NCBI GenBank assembly: GCA_946998225.1
Contig: CAMPYH010000002.1
Location: 62,001-126,000 of the forward strand
Direction of reading: 5' to 3'
DNA: 64,000 nucleotides
Origin: an uncultured Clostridiaceae bacterium
Lineage (GTDB): Bacteria; Bacillota; Clostridia; TANB77; CAG-508
Positions within the stretch are counted from its first letter, which is position 1; each line of letters opens with the position of its first letter. Shown in pieces: positions 1 through 9,001 of this stretch. A program made the translations under genes and the position numbers. The notes below the pieces were generated by a model. The model did not search any database, had not been told where the DNA came from, and saw only the letters and a list, made by a program, of their open reading frames with translations.

Positions 1-57
1 TAATTAGGTTTAATTTGAATATATTAGGTATGTAGTTATATCATTTAAAAAATAAAA

Positions 58-79
58 TGGCCCAAATGGGCTATTTTTT
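58..79 (+). terminator. Intrinsic terminator of a gene left of the window
   Basis: A short stem (TGGCCC, loop AAAT, GGGCTA) is followed directly by six T on the plus strand. It reads best as the end of a plus-strand gene outside the window. The minus strand also has a T-rich downstream run but one more mismatch in the stem. Confidence 0.6.
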
Positions 80-495
80 AAATGCATATATTGGTGCTTC
101 TAATTTATCTATAGATATCAAGGATTTTATAAATCTCTTAAAAACGCCTTTCAAAAATCGACGATTTGAGCGACTTTATATTTTTATTGATATGTATACA
201 TGTCTTAAAATAGGTAAATAAGGCGATTATTTCTATTTTTGGTAAATTTGGTATTTTTTAAAATTGAATATCTATGTTTTTATTAGATTATTAATTTAAT
301 TATTAATTTATATATTTAGGTAATTAAATATAAGTGTAGATACTCGTATTATAAATATTGGTATAAGTAGAGTTATATAGATATTTAATTATAAAGTAGC
401 TAAGTTTTGTATTATGGTGTAGTCTGGTTTTTGCTTATTTTAAAGGTAAGAGGAGGGCTAAATAGCGTTTTTCTAAATTTTACTAGTTTCAACTA
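80..495. other. Gene-free AT-rich stretch left of recG
   Basis: No open frame here has a ribosome binding site or protein-like composition. The sequence is A/T-rich with scattered short TTAAT/ATTTA motifs. I see no recognisable RNA, repeat or regulatory element other than the terminator at its left edge. Confidence 0.5.
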
Positions 496-515
496 CACAA
501 AATCTATATTTTGTG
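496..515. repeat. Perfect 8-bp inverted repeat downstream of recG
   Basis: CACAAAAT, loop CTAT, ATTTTGTG lies 20 bases beyond the recG stop codon. It could be the 3' hairpin of the recG transcript, but neither strand has a clear T run after the stem, so it is not called as an intrinsic terminator. Confidence 0.4.
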
Positions 516-534
516 CAAGTATGTATTTAGGAAT

Positions 535-2568
535 TTACAGTGTTGTATTTATTATCTCCTCCACCTTTTCTTTAATTAAGATATTTTTTTCATTTTCTAA
601 ATTAGGATCTTCATCTAAAACTTTTTTAGAAACCATCTGTACTTTTTGAAGTATTAGAACATCTTCAAAAAGATTTGCTATTTTAAAATCTGGTATTCCA
701 TGTTGTTTAGTTCCAAAGAAATCTCCAGAACCTCTAAGTTCAAGATCTTTTTCAGATATAACAAAACCATCTGTTGTAGAACACATTATTTGAATTCTTT
801 CTTTTGTTATTTGATTGCCTGATTTAACCTTTAAAAAGCAATATGATTGGTATTTGCCTCTACCTACTCTTCCTCTTAATTGATGCATTTGAGAAAGACC
901 AAATCTTTCTGCATTTTCAATAACCATTATATTTGCATTTGGAACATCTATTCCTACTTCAATTACTGTTGTTGCAATTAATATATCTATCTTCTTATTT
1001 AGGAATTCTTCCATTATTTTATCTTTTTCTTCTTCCTTCATCTTGCCATGGATATACGAAACATTAAAATTGCTAAAAGTCTTTTTATATATTTTATATA
1101 CTTCTTCTACAGATTTTAGATCACTCTCCTCGCCCTCTTCTACGAGCGGACATACAATATATGCTTGTCTGCCTTCTTCTAGAAATTTTTGTATAAACAT
1201 ATTTAGTTTTTCTTCTTTATCATATGGTGAGTAAACTGTTTTAATAGGTAGACGATTTTTAGGTAATTCATTTATTATAGATATATCTAGATCTCCATAA
1301 AGTATTAAAGCAAGTGTTCTAGGAATTGGAGTAGCACTCATTACGAGCATATTAGGATTTTTTCCTTTTTGAGCCATTTTTTCACGTTGTTTAACTCCAA
1401 ATCTATGTTGCTCATCTGTTACAACAAGCCCTAAGTTTTTAAATTTAACATTTTCTTCTATAAGGGCATGTGTACCTACAATTACATCTATTTTCCCTGA
1501 TTCTAAATCATTTAAAATATCTTCTTTTTCTTTTTTCTTTATTTTAGATTTAAGAAGTGCAACATTAATACCATAAGGCTCTAGCATATTTTTAAAACTT
1601 TCATAGTGCTGTGATGCAAGTATTGCAGTAGGAACCATTATTGCTGCTTGGTATCCAGATTTTACAGCCTTATATGCAGCTATAATTGAAACAATTGTTT
1701 TACCAGAACCAACATCACCTTGAAGAAGTCTATTCATTGAAAGATCATTTTCCATATCTTTGGTAATTTCAGATATAACTTTCATTTGAGCATTGGTTAA
1801 AGTAAATGGTAGATCCTTTATTAGATCATTTTCAGATCCGTCTTTAATACATTTTGATCCAAAACTTATCTTATTTGCATTTTTAAAGTATAGTAGCGAG
1901 CATTGTGTAAGCAAAAGTTCTTCAAACTTTAATCTATATTTTGCTCTATTTAATAAATCATCATTTGCTGGAAAATGGATATTATTTATTGCTAAATTTT
2001 TATCTACTAGATTATTTTCCTTTAATATATATTCTGGCATATTATCTTTAATATGTTTTAATTTTAGTGCATTTTGAATTATATTTCTTACAATGTTTTG
2101 AGTCATATCTTTTGTTAATTTATATACTGGTAAAAGTTTTTCTTCTTTTGTATCTACTTTGACTTTTTCTATTTGAGGATTCGTCATTGTTTTAGTACCA
2201 AATTTAGGTGAATCTACTTTACCATAAAAAAGATATTCTTCATTAAGCTTTATATTTCTAGTTAAATAATTTTTATTAAACCAAGTAAGTTCACATGTGC
2301 CTGTTTTATCTTGAACAACACATGTTTGTATACTTAAATTCCTTCTTATATATCTTGAAGAAACAGGGGTTAAAGCTTTTGCTTTAATAAGTTCAACATT
2401 TCCATATATTAGATCAGATATATGTTTTACATTAGTTCTATCTTCATAATCTTTTGGATAATATGATATTAGATCATTAAAATTATATATCCCCATTTTA
2501 TTTAAGAGTGTAAGCCTTTTATCTCCTACACCCTTAATATTTTTAATATCTATATAAATGTCTTCCAT
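535..2568 (-). CDS. recG: ATP-dependent DNA helicase RecG
   Basis: Superfamily 2 helicase that remodels stalled replication forks and branched DNA in the cytoplasm. At 677 residues it has the normal family length. The N-terminal wedge/OB region (about 1-230) includes the typical opening about a GVGDKR helix-hairpin element. Walker A GDVGSGKT is near residue 285, the DEQH Walker B box with following RFGVKQR near 383, motif VI-type sequence IEVGIDVPNA near 540, and the GRVGRG arginine-finger motif near 563. All key motifs are intact. Its start overlaps the sortase stop by one base, so recG is probably translated from the same mRNA as the two upstream surface-protein genes, an unusual housekeeping/surface combination. 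Confidence 0.97.
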   Translation of the reverse strand: MEDIYIDIKNIKGVGDKRLTLLNKMGIYNFNDLISYYPKDYEDRTNVKHISDLIYGNVELIKAKALTPVSSRYIRRNLSIQTCVVQDKTGTCELTWFNKNYLTRNIKLNEEYLFYGKVDSPKFGTKTMTNPQIEKVKVDTKEEKLLPVYKLTKDMTQNIVRNIIQNALKLKHIKDNMPEYILKENNLVDKNLAINNIHFPANDDLLNRAKYRLKFEELLLTQCSLLYFKNANKISFGSKCIKDGSENDLIKDLPFTLTNAQMKVISEITKDMENDLSMNRLLQGDVGSGKTIVSIIAAYKAVKSGYQAAIMVPTAILASQHYESFKNMLEPYGINVALLKSKIKKKEKEDILNDLESGKIDVIVGTHALIEENVKFKNLGLVVTDEQHRFGVKQREKMAQKGKNPNMLVMSATPIPRTLALILYGDLDISIINELPKNRLPIKTVYSPYDKEEKLNMFIQKFLEEGRQAYIVCPLVEEGEESDLKSVEEVYKIYKKTFSNFNVSYIHGKMKEEEKDKIMEEFLNKKIDILIATTVIEVGIDVPNANIMVIENAERFGLSQMHQLRGRVGRGKYQSYCFLKVKSGNQITKERIQIMCSTTDGFVISEKDLELRGSGDFFGTKQHGIPDFKIANLFEDVLILQKVQMVSKKVLDEDPNLENEKNILIKEKVEEIINTTL

Positions 2569-3338
2569 TAATCGACCTCTCTTGCTTTAATTATAACTCT
2601 ATCAACACTATCATTTGTACAAGTAATTAATGTTATTTCTCTTTTTCCATTTGTATATTGACTTGTAGCTGATGTATCATCTGGTCTTACTATGAATTTA
2701 TCATAAACTTCATATTGTACGATCTCACCTAAAAGATCTTTAATCTCAATTATATCTCCATTTTGAAGTTGTGGTACTTTTGAGAAGAACAAATTATTTC
2801 TATAATTATGTCCAGCTATACATAAATTTCCTATTTCATTTGGTTCTTTCCCCCAAAATCTTGTAGGAGATATTTTTAACAGTTCTTCTGTAGTTTTATT
2901 TAATATTGCATAATTTAAATTAATCTTAGGTATAGATATTGTACCAATAGAGTAATATGTATCACCTGATGCTGATCTTTTCATACTTGATTGTATAATC
3001 TTATTTATTTTTTCTTGTTCTTCAGGAGTTCTTTTTGTTTCATATATATTATCTCCCTCATCAACATATTCCTCATTTAAAACTACTCTTACTGTATCAT
3101 CTGAAAAAGCTATATTACTATCTGCTTGATTGTTAATATTAAAAGTTAAGGATTCAAGAATTTGTTCAGATTCTTTTGAATCTTGGTATCTTGAGTATTC
3201 AGCATATATGTAATAGAAAAATAAAATACATAAAAGAAATACCGCTATAAAGAAATTGATCTTATATAGTTTCTTTTTTCTTTTAATTTCTGGTGTAACA
3301 TAAAGTGTTTCAGAAATTAAAATCTGATTCATACTCAT
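2568..3338 (-). CDS. Sortase (class D/B-like), membrane-anchored transpeptidase
   Basis: Sortases attach surface proteins to the cell wall or to each other on the outer membrane face. The 256-residue protein has a basic N-terminus, one membrane segment (about 24-44) and an extracytoplasmic beta-barrel domain from about 120. The catalytic set is visible: His in the AGHNYR motif (about 175), Cys in TLITCTND (about 240) and Arg in RVIIKA a few residues later. The start is supported by the strong ribosome binding site GGGAGGAGG. It lies 77 bases downstream of the Ig-like surface protein gene and overlaps recG by one base. Subclass is uncertain; the TLxTC box and N-terminal anchor suggest class D or an unassigned class. 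The MPVSG-bearing adhesin at 19143-28046 is a possible substrate, though not adjacent. Confidence 0.88.
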   Translation of the reverse strand: MSMNQILISETLYVTPEIKRKKKLYKINFFIAVFLLCILFFYYIYAEYSRYQDSKESEQILESLTFNINNQADSNIAFSDDTVRVVLNEEYVDEGDNIYETKRTPEEQEKINKIIQSSMKRSASGDTYYSIGTISIPKINLNYAILNKTTEELLKISPTRFWGKEPNEIGNLCIAGHNYRNNLFFSKVPQLQNGDIIEIKDLLGEIVQYEVYDKFIVRPDDTSATSQYTNGKREITLITCTNDSVDRVIIKAREVD

Positions 3339-3415
3339 ATTCTCTCCTCCTCCCTTTTTTTATTATATCAAGATGATATTCTTTATTCAATTACAAATTT
3401 ATTATGTAAAATGAT

Positions 3416-5098
3416 TTATTTTATAGTTATCGCAGGTCTTTTAATAGATTCAAAGTTTTTAAAAAATACTTCTCTATTACACTTTGTAAATGCATGTTTT
3501 TCAGGATTATGTATATAAAGGTTTTCATCATCATAACCTACAAGTACACCTGTTACTATATTTGATTTAGGTATATAAATACCACTTTTAAATACATCTA
3601 TTGGTTTTCCGTCTCTAAATAAATCTCCATCTTTTTCTGTCCATACAAGTACAGGTTTATTATTATCTATATTCTTTAATATTTCCTCTTCGCTTACACC
3701 TGTTATATTATTTACTATATCTCCTAAATGATATGTGATCATTTTAGTAGCTGGTATATCAAATCCTGTATATGATCCATCTTCTTTGTTTGATTCTGGA
3801 TTTCCTATAAAAGAATCATATGGACTTGCTTCTATTTTATCATTTTTAATACCAGCAACTTTAGGTAATCTATATAATAGATTGTATGCACTTACTGTAT
3901 ATCCTTTATTTTCTAATATCATCATTGCAGATGCAATAAGCGATCCATTAGACATATTAATATCTTTATTAGATATATATCTTACATTTTCTATTAATTT
4001 TGGTTTATCTTTTAAGAATCTATTTTTTCTGTATTCAATAAAACCAGGTATTCCTTCAGAATTTCTCACCTTTACCCATCCTTCTTTTTCAAGTGGATGT
4101 AGGAACTCTATTTGCTCAAAATATTTTGTTTTAACTATTGTTTCTGATTGGTATAGTGGTGCATAATTTATATTATATTCTCCAGAGCTATATAGGAATG
4201 TACCAAGCTGTTTTTCAGCAGTTACAGATACTAGACATTCAGATTTCTTATCTTCGTTTTTGACACTTCCAGTTATCTTAACTATACCTGGATTTTTACC
4301 AGTAATTACTCCGTGTTCGTCAATACTTGCTATATCTGGATTTTCGCTTTCCCATATAATTCCTAAATTGGTTGCATTAAGTGGTTCGATATTTGCATAA
4401 AGTATAGATTTTTGTCCTATTCCTAGTTTTAATTCTTTTTCATCTATATCTATAGCTTTAATTTTTATCCAAATTACTTCTATTTCCATTTCAGCAAGAG
4501 TTTTACCAAAGGTATCTTTAACAAATATTGTTGTTTTACCAGTCTTTTTACCATATAATACATTATTTTCTTTTATCTCAATGATCTCTGGATTTGCTGA
4601 AACTACTTTAAACTCTTTATTTGTAGCCTCTTCTGGGAACACTTCAACATCTAAAGGATAATCCTTAAATGCAGATAATTTATCTATTGGATTTTTAATT
4701 TTAGCTTCAGATATATATGTAACACAAGATATCTCTAATTTATTACTTGTAACTTTGTCACTTTCAAGAGATATTGTAGTTTTACCTAATTCTTTTCCAA
4801 TTATTTTATTTTCTTCTATTTTAATAATATTAGGATTTGAAATATTCCATTTTAAATTTGTTGTATCTGCAGATTGAGGTTTAACAGTTATTTTAACAGG
4901 CATTTCCTTAGATATACCTATTTGATTTGTCTCTACTTCTATTTTTATACTTTCTACTTCTTTTCCAATATATTTTATACTTACTGTTCTAAGAAGCAAT
5001 ATTAATAAGAAAAAAACAGATAAAATAATCATACTTATTATTTCAATATCTGTATATTTACTTTTTATACTCTCATCTTTAAATACTTTATTATCCAT
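3416..5098 (-). CDS. Membrane-anchored Ig-like/SH3 protein with inactive C39-like domain
   Basis: The 560-residue protein has a short cytoplasmic N-terminus, one membrane segment (about 22-42) and an extracytoplasmic body. Three bacterial Ig-like group 2 (BIG_2) domains follow (about 50-125, 130-210 and 212-292; typical strings are VKITV, GKTTI and GVITGKNPG), then an SH3-like domain (about 300-360, with GWVKV). The C-terminal 180 residues resemble peptidase family C39-like domains, including the GYDDENLYIHNP signature. The expected Cys is Ser386 (SNGSLIAS) and the expected His is Val515 (IVTGVLVGYDD), so hydrolysis is unlikely. An AAAGGA site precedes the start. It lies upstream of the sortase gene and has no sorting signal. 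It may be a wall-binding scaffold or a sortase accessory protein; that role is inference. Confidence 0.8.
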   Translation of the reverse strand: MDNKVFKDESIKSKYTDIEIISMIILSVFFLLILLLRTVSIKYIGKEVESIKIEVETNQIGISKEMPVKITVKPQSADTTNLKWNISNPNIIKIEENKIIGKELGKTTISLESDKVTSNKLEISCVTYISEAKIKNPIDKLSAFKDYPLDVEVFPEEATNKEFKVVSANPEIIEIKENNVLYGKKTGKTTIFVKDTFGKTLAEMEIEVIWIKIKAIDIDEKELKLGIGQKSILYANIEPLNATNLGIIWESENPDIASIDEHGVITGKNPGIVKITGSVKNEDKKSECLVSVTAEKQLGTFLYSSGEYNINYAPLYQSETIVKTKYFEQIEFLHPLEKEGWVKVRNSEGIPGFIEYRKNRFLKDKPKLIENVRYISNKDINMSNGSLIASAMMILENKGYTVSAYNLLYRLPKVAGIKNDKIEASPYDSFIGNPESNKEDGSYTGFDIPATKMITYHLGDIVNNITGVSEEEILKNIDNNKPVLVWTEKDGDLFRDGKPIDVFKSGIYIPKSNIVTGVLVGYDDENLYIHNPEKHAFTKCNREVFFKNFESIKRPAITIK

Positions 5099-5265
5099 GT
5101 ATTTTCCTTTAATTTCACTCTAGTTTTTTTAATATAATCTATATAAAGATTAACAATATATCCTTTATTTTACAATATATTAAATTATATATTAATAGAT
5201 ATTTAATCTAATGTTTTTTTGTGCAAGTTTGTATAATATATGTATATATAGATTGGAAGTGAAAA

Positions 5266-6291
5266 ATGAAAAATGTAATTAATGAAAATGAAAATCCTGA
5301 ATTTTTAACAAAATTTTTAAACTATAAATTAATAATTGAAAATATGTCTAAAGGAACAGTTAAAGAATATAACTATGACCTCCTTCTCTTCTTAAGATAT
5401 ATTGCATTTAAGAAAGAAAAGAATAATTTAAATGCTGATGGTGAAATTATTGAAGATGAAGAAAGAGTACATGAAATAGATATATCTAGATTAGATAAAA
5501 CAGTTTTATTAAAAGTTAGTTTAGATGATATACATAGTTTCCTTGCATTTGTTAAGAAAAATTATGATAATTCTGCAAATACTATAGCTAGAAGAACATC
5601 TAGTATTAGATCATTTTTTAAATATTATAGCGCAGTAAATCCTCTCCTTGAGCAAAATGTTGCATCAAATCTAGAATCACCAAAACTTCCTCAAAGACTT
5701 CCTAGACATTTAGACATTGAAGAAGCCAAAAGACTTCTTGAATCAACAAAAACTGCAAGTAATAAAAAAGCGGAAAAATATATTCCAAGAAACCATGCAA
5801 TTATTACTATATTTATAAACTGTGGGTTAAGACTTAATGAACTTGTTAATATTAATATTTCAGATATAAATTTTCCAACAAGATTTTTAAAAGTTACAGG
5901 TAAAGGTAATAAAGAACGTAGTGTTTATCTTAATGATGCTTGTATGAAAGCTTTAGATAGATATATAAAAACAAGACCTGAAAACATATCTAAAGAATAT
6001 AAAGATGCACTTTTTTTAAGTAATCAAAATAAAAGAATCAGTAGACGCGGAGTACAATATATTGTTGAAAATGAAATGAAAAAAGCAGGCCTTGATACAA
6101 CTAAGTTTTCAACACATAAATTAAGACATACCGCAGCAACACTTATGTATCAATATGGCGATGTAGATATTGCATCACTTCAAAAAGTTTTAGGACATGA
6201 AAATATATCTACAACAGAAATATATACACATGCTGAAAGCTATGAAGTTAAAAGAGCAATTGAAAACAACCCACTTGCTAATTTAGATTAA
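5266..6291 (+). CDS. Tyrosine recombinase of the XerC/XerD family
   Basis: Site-specific recombinase, most likely one of the pair that resolves chromosome dimers at dif during cell division. The N-terminal SAM-like core-binding domain covers about 1-135 and the catalytic domain about 145-330. The full catalytic set is present: Arg in CGLRLNEL (about 190), Lys in GKGNKER, HxxR in HKLRH (about 283), His in LGHENIST and the nucleophile Tyr in EIYTH (about 318). At 341 residues it is about 40 longer than typical XerC/XerD because of an acidic insertion around 45-75. It stands alone between divergent neighbours with its own terminator, and no att site or mobile genes flank it, so a housekeeping role is favoured. 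A TATAAT box lies at 5232-5237, without a good -35. Confidence 0.9.
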   Translation: MKNVINENENPEFLTKFLNYKLIIENMSKGTVKEYNYDLLLFLRYIAFKKEKNNLNADGEIIEDEERVHEIDISRLDKTVLLKVSLDDIHSFLAFVKKNYDNSANTIARRTSSIRSFFKYYSAVNPLLEQNVASNLESPKLPQRLPRHLDIEEAKRLLESTKTASNKKAEKYIPRNHAIITIFINCGLRLNELVNINISDINFPTRFLKVTGKGNKERSVYLNDACMKALDRYIKTRPENISKEYKDALFLSNQNKRISRRGVQYIVENEMKKAGLDTTKFSTHKLRHTAATLMYQYGDVDIASLQKVLGHENISTTEIYTHAESYEVKRAIENNPLANLD

Positions 6292-6322
6292 AAAAACTAG
6301 AGTTAATCCTCTAGCTTTTTTA
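6291..6322. terminator. Bidirectional terminator between convergent genes
   Basis: CTAGAG, loop TTAATC, CTCTAG has a T run on the plus strand (ending the recombinase gene) and a seven-T run on the minus strand. The minus-strand hairpin overlaps the last codons of the flavoprotein gene, so one 30-base element serves both convergent transcripts. Confidence 0.8.
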
Positions 6323-7637
6323 TTGCTTCTTTTCCTAATTTATTAATTACATCTCCTAAATAAATATTGTTTGGAGTATATGCTATTTCTTCGTTTAAAA
6401 AATCTCTTGCTAAAAACTCTTTTTTTAAAGCAGCTGTAAAATAGCTCATAAGTACTTCTACACTTTGGTCGCCATATAATTCTATTCCTAAGAATTTAAG
6501 ATTTGTATCAAAAACTGCTTTTAAAACTAATATATTATCTTTTTGATCAATGTATTTTTCCTTTAAATTAAATTTTAAATTAATATCTACAAAATCTATA
6601 TTGTTTTCTTGTGCTTGAACAGCATTTATTCCAATTTTACCAAAGTATTTATCTTGAAAATTTATAATCATTGGTGAATTTGTACCAGTATATGTTTTTT
6701 TACCTTCTTTTAAATTATTTGCTAAAAAGATAGCCTGCTTTTTTGCAGATGATGCAAGCTTTGGCAGTATATATTCTTCTAAGCCTTTTGTTTTAACTAT
6801 TGCAATATCTCCTATTGCGTATATATCTTTTAAATTAGTTTCAAAATTATCTTTAACAAAAATATATCCATTTTCAGTCATTTTCAGATCTGTATTTTGC
6901 ATATATGTACTATTTGGTATAAGTCCTACAGAAATAATAGCAAAATCATATTTATGCATGCTTTCATCGATTTTTACTGTTAAGCTTTTAGAGCTTTTTA
7001 CTTCCTCTACTTCACCATATATTGTATTTACATTATTTTCTTTTAAAAGATCTTCTAGATATTTTGAAAACATTGGATCAAATTGAGGAATAAGCTCATT
7101 TTTTTCACATACATCTACATCAATATTAAGTTTTTTTAGAGAATCTATTATTTCTATTCCAGTAGGACCTCCTCCTACAATTAACGCTTTTTTAGGATTT
7201 TTATCTTTAATATATTTTTTTAATCTTAAAACATTTACTATGTTTTTAAATATAAAAATATTTTCACCTTTGTTTTCAAAAACAGGTAATTTAATATTAT
7301 TACATCCTGAAGCTATAACTAATTTATCATAAGATAAAACATTAACACTTCCGCTATCACCTTTAATTATTTTAATTTCCTTATCTTTTGGATTTACTGC
7401 TATAACCTCAGATTTAGGATATAAATTAATTCCAAGAGATTTTAGATATTCTTCATCATATAATATTATATCTTCCTTATTTATATCCTTTTCAAGTAAA
7501 TATCTTAAAGCAGAAGTTATATATGATATATCTATATTTTTATTAATTAAAATAACCTCATCATCAGGATTATTCTTTTTAAATTCTACCGCAAATGTAC
7601 TTCCAGCAATTTGTCCACCTATTACAATTACTTTCAT
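6303..7637 (-). CDS. NADH oxidase/CoA-disulfide reductase-fold flavoprotein, no redox Cys
   Basis: Pyridine-nucleotide-disulfide oxidoreductase of the Nox/Npx/CoA-disulfide reductase branch, 444 residues. The FAD-binding GGQIAGS motif is at about 7-13, an NAD-binding GGGPTGIE around 168, the second FAD motif AIGDIA around 275, and the C-terminal dimerisation domain follows from about 320. In characterised members a single Cys near residue 42 (SFxxC context) cycles as sulfenic acid or CoA-disulfide; here the aligned position is Ser42 (ISYITSALRYL). The active-site His near residue 10 of Nox/Npx is Ile10. Two-electron oxygen reduction to H2O2, or reduction of another acceptor, is more likely than the canonical reactions (inference). 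It is the last gene of the engB operon, with a GGAG site before its start. Confidence 0.82.
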   Translation of the reverse strand: MKVIVIGGQIAGSTFAVEFKKNNPDDEVILINKNIDISYITSALRYLLEKDINKEDIILYDEEYLKSLGINLYPKSEVIAVNPKDKEIKIIKGDSGSVNVLSYDKLVIASGCNNIKLPVFENKGENIFIFKNIVNVLRLKKYIKDKNPKKALIVGGGPTGIEIIDSLKKLNIDVDVCEKNELIPQFDPMFSKYLEDLLKENNVNTIYGEVEEVKSSKSLTVKIDESMHKYDFAIISVGLIPNSTYMQNTDLKMTENGYIFVKDNFETNLKDIYAIGDIAIVKTKGLEEYILPKLASSAKKQAIFLANNLKEGKKTYTGTNSPMIINFQDKYFGKIGINAVQAQENNIDFVDINLKFNLKEKYIDQKDNILVLKAVFDTNLKFLGIELYGDQSVEVLMSYFTAALKKEFLARDFLNEEIAYTPNNIYLGDVINKLGKEAIKKLED

Positions 7638-7670
7638 TTATACTCCATTTTTTTCTTTAGTTTATTTTTC

Positions 7671-8255
7671 TTATTCTTTGTTTTCTTTTTCTTCTTTATT
7701 TTTAAAATAATCTAATTTATTAACCTGTCTTGCTCTTCCTATTGCAAGAGTATCACCAGGAACATCAGAAGTTATTGTAGATCCTGCCGCTACAAATGCT
7801 TTTTCTTCTATAACAACTGGTGCAACTAAAACACTTCCACTTCCAATAAATGAATTATCTTTAACAATAGTTTCATGTTTATTTTTTCCATCATAATTTG
7901 CAAATACACAGCAGGCTCCAACATTTACATTATTTCCTATATTTCCGTTTCCAATATATGTTAAATGTTTAATATGTACATGCTCACCTACAACTGAATT
8001 TTTAACTTGTACGCTATGGCCTATTACAGAATTTGCCGCTACCTTTGAATTATATATATGTGAAAAATTTCCAATTTCACATTTATTTGAAATTTCACTT
8101 TCTTCTATAACAGAATATTTAACTAGTGTATCTTCACCTATAACTGAATTAACTACTTTAGAATTATCTTCAATTCTAGCTCCTTTTTTAATTGTGCTAT
8201 TTATAACAATGCTATTTGGTGATATATATGCACCGTCTTCAACAATATTACTCAT
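7671..8255 (-). CDS. Stand-alone GlmU-type left-handed beta-helix acyltransferase domain
   Basis: The 194 residues are almost entirely imperfect hexapeptide repeats (patterns such as SVIGED, NVNVGA, SFIGSG) forming a left-handed beta-helix. The last 100 residues follow the acetyltransferase domain of GlmU closely: HLTYIGN with the expected catalytic His, then ANYDGKNKHET, GSGSVLVAPV, AAGSTIT and LAIGRARQ. The uridylyltransferase domain of bifunctional GlmU is absent. It may acetylate glucosamine-1-phosphate alongside a separate uridylyltransferase, or act on another sugar nucleotide; the sequence cannot decide. The start has an AAAGGAG site and overlaps the RNase HI gene by 8 bases, which implies translational coupling. 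Confidence 0.75.
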   Translation of the reverse strand: MSNIVEDGAYISPNSIVINSTIKKGARIEDNSKVVNSVIGEDTLVKYSVIEESEISNKCEIGNFSHIYNSKVAANSVIGHSVQVKNSVVGEHVHIKHLTYIGNGNIGNNVNVGACCVFANYDGKNKHETIVKDNSFIGSGSVLVAPVVIEEKAFVAAGSTITSDVPGDTLAIGRARQVNKLDYFKNKEEKENKE

Positions 8256-8991
8256 CTTTTTTCTCCTTTAAGGATTTTATTTCCTCTTCTAGCTCTCTTA
8301 TTTTCTTTTTAAGTTTAGTATTTTCAAACATAAGGCTTGTTATAGTTTCACTTTGTCTTTCTTCTTTTTTAGACATCTCATCTATTAGATGTTGATTTGA
8401 TTCATCTTGCATGTCATCTTCATCTAAAGACTCTTTAGTAGCTCCTGTAATACCGTTTAAATACTCTTTAATATTTGTATCATCAAGTAGTATTCCTTCC
8501 TCTTTTGCCTCGCTTATTAGCTCTAATTTTGCCTCATCTGCTTCTTTAGTTGCAATCCCATCACATAAATTATTAAGTTTATCTGTACCATGTCCTTTTA
8601 CTTTAATAAATTCTATATTTTTAAATTCAGCTATTAAACTTAAAAGCTCTTCCCAAAGCTCTCTATTTTTTACAGGCTCTTTTTTAGAATTTACCCAATT
8701 AGATTTTATCCAAGATTCATACCATTTATTATTTATAGTATTTACTATATATGCACTATCTGTATTTACTTTTATATTAATATCTGGATTTTCTTTATAT
8801 GAGTCTGAAGCATTTAATACTTGTTTTAATGATTCTATAACTCCGGTAAGTTCCATTATATTATTTGTAGTAATAAGCTCTCTTCCTTTTACTCCTCTTT
8901 TTTTAGTTTTATCTAATATTATTCCAGCATACCCGCCAGGTCCTGGATTATATCTTGCTGATCCGTCTGTATATATTATTAAATTGTCCAT
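8248..8991 (-). CDS. rnhA: Ribonuclease HI with C-terminal coiled-coil extension
   Basis: Degrades the RNA strand of RNA:DNA hybrids (R-loops, primers). All catalytic acids are visible: Asp in IYTDGSA, Glu in NIMELT, Asp in NTDSAY and Asp in NLCDGIA, with the active-site His loop KVKGHG. The catalytic domain occupies about residues 1-155; the usual family length is 145-160. An added tail of about 90 residues is acidic, then turns into a charged heptad-like helix (KLKKKIREL, EEEIKSL), probably a coiled coil for oligomerisation or partner binding. The start at 8991 is preferred over an in-frame ATG 24 bases upstream because an AAAAGGA site precedes it by 6 bases. That site overlaps the stop of the preceding gene. 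Confidence 0.9.
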   Translation of the reverse strand: MDNLIIYTDGSARYNPGPGGYAGIILDKTKKRGVKGRELITTNNIMELTGVIESLKQVLNASDSYKENPDINIKVNTDSAYIVNTINNKWYESWIKSNWVNSKKEPVKNRELWEELLSLIAEFKNIEFIKVKGHGTDKLNNLCDGIATKEADEAKLELISEAKEEGILLDDTNIKEYLNGITGATKESLDEDDMQDESNQHLIDEMSKKEERQSETITSLMFENTKLKKKIRELEEEIKSLKEKKDE

Positions 8992-9001
8992 CTTATTCCT
9001 T

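Noticed and set aside
407..649. Open frame at the left end, overlapping the end of recG
   Set aside because: It lacks a ribosome binding site and its second half is the complement of the recG C-terminus.
5266..6291. Recombinase as evidence of a mobile element
   Set aside because: No att-like repeats, excisionase, phage or conjugation genes are near, and the protein matches housekeeping XerC/XerD.
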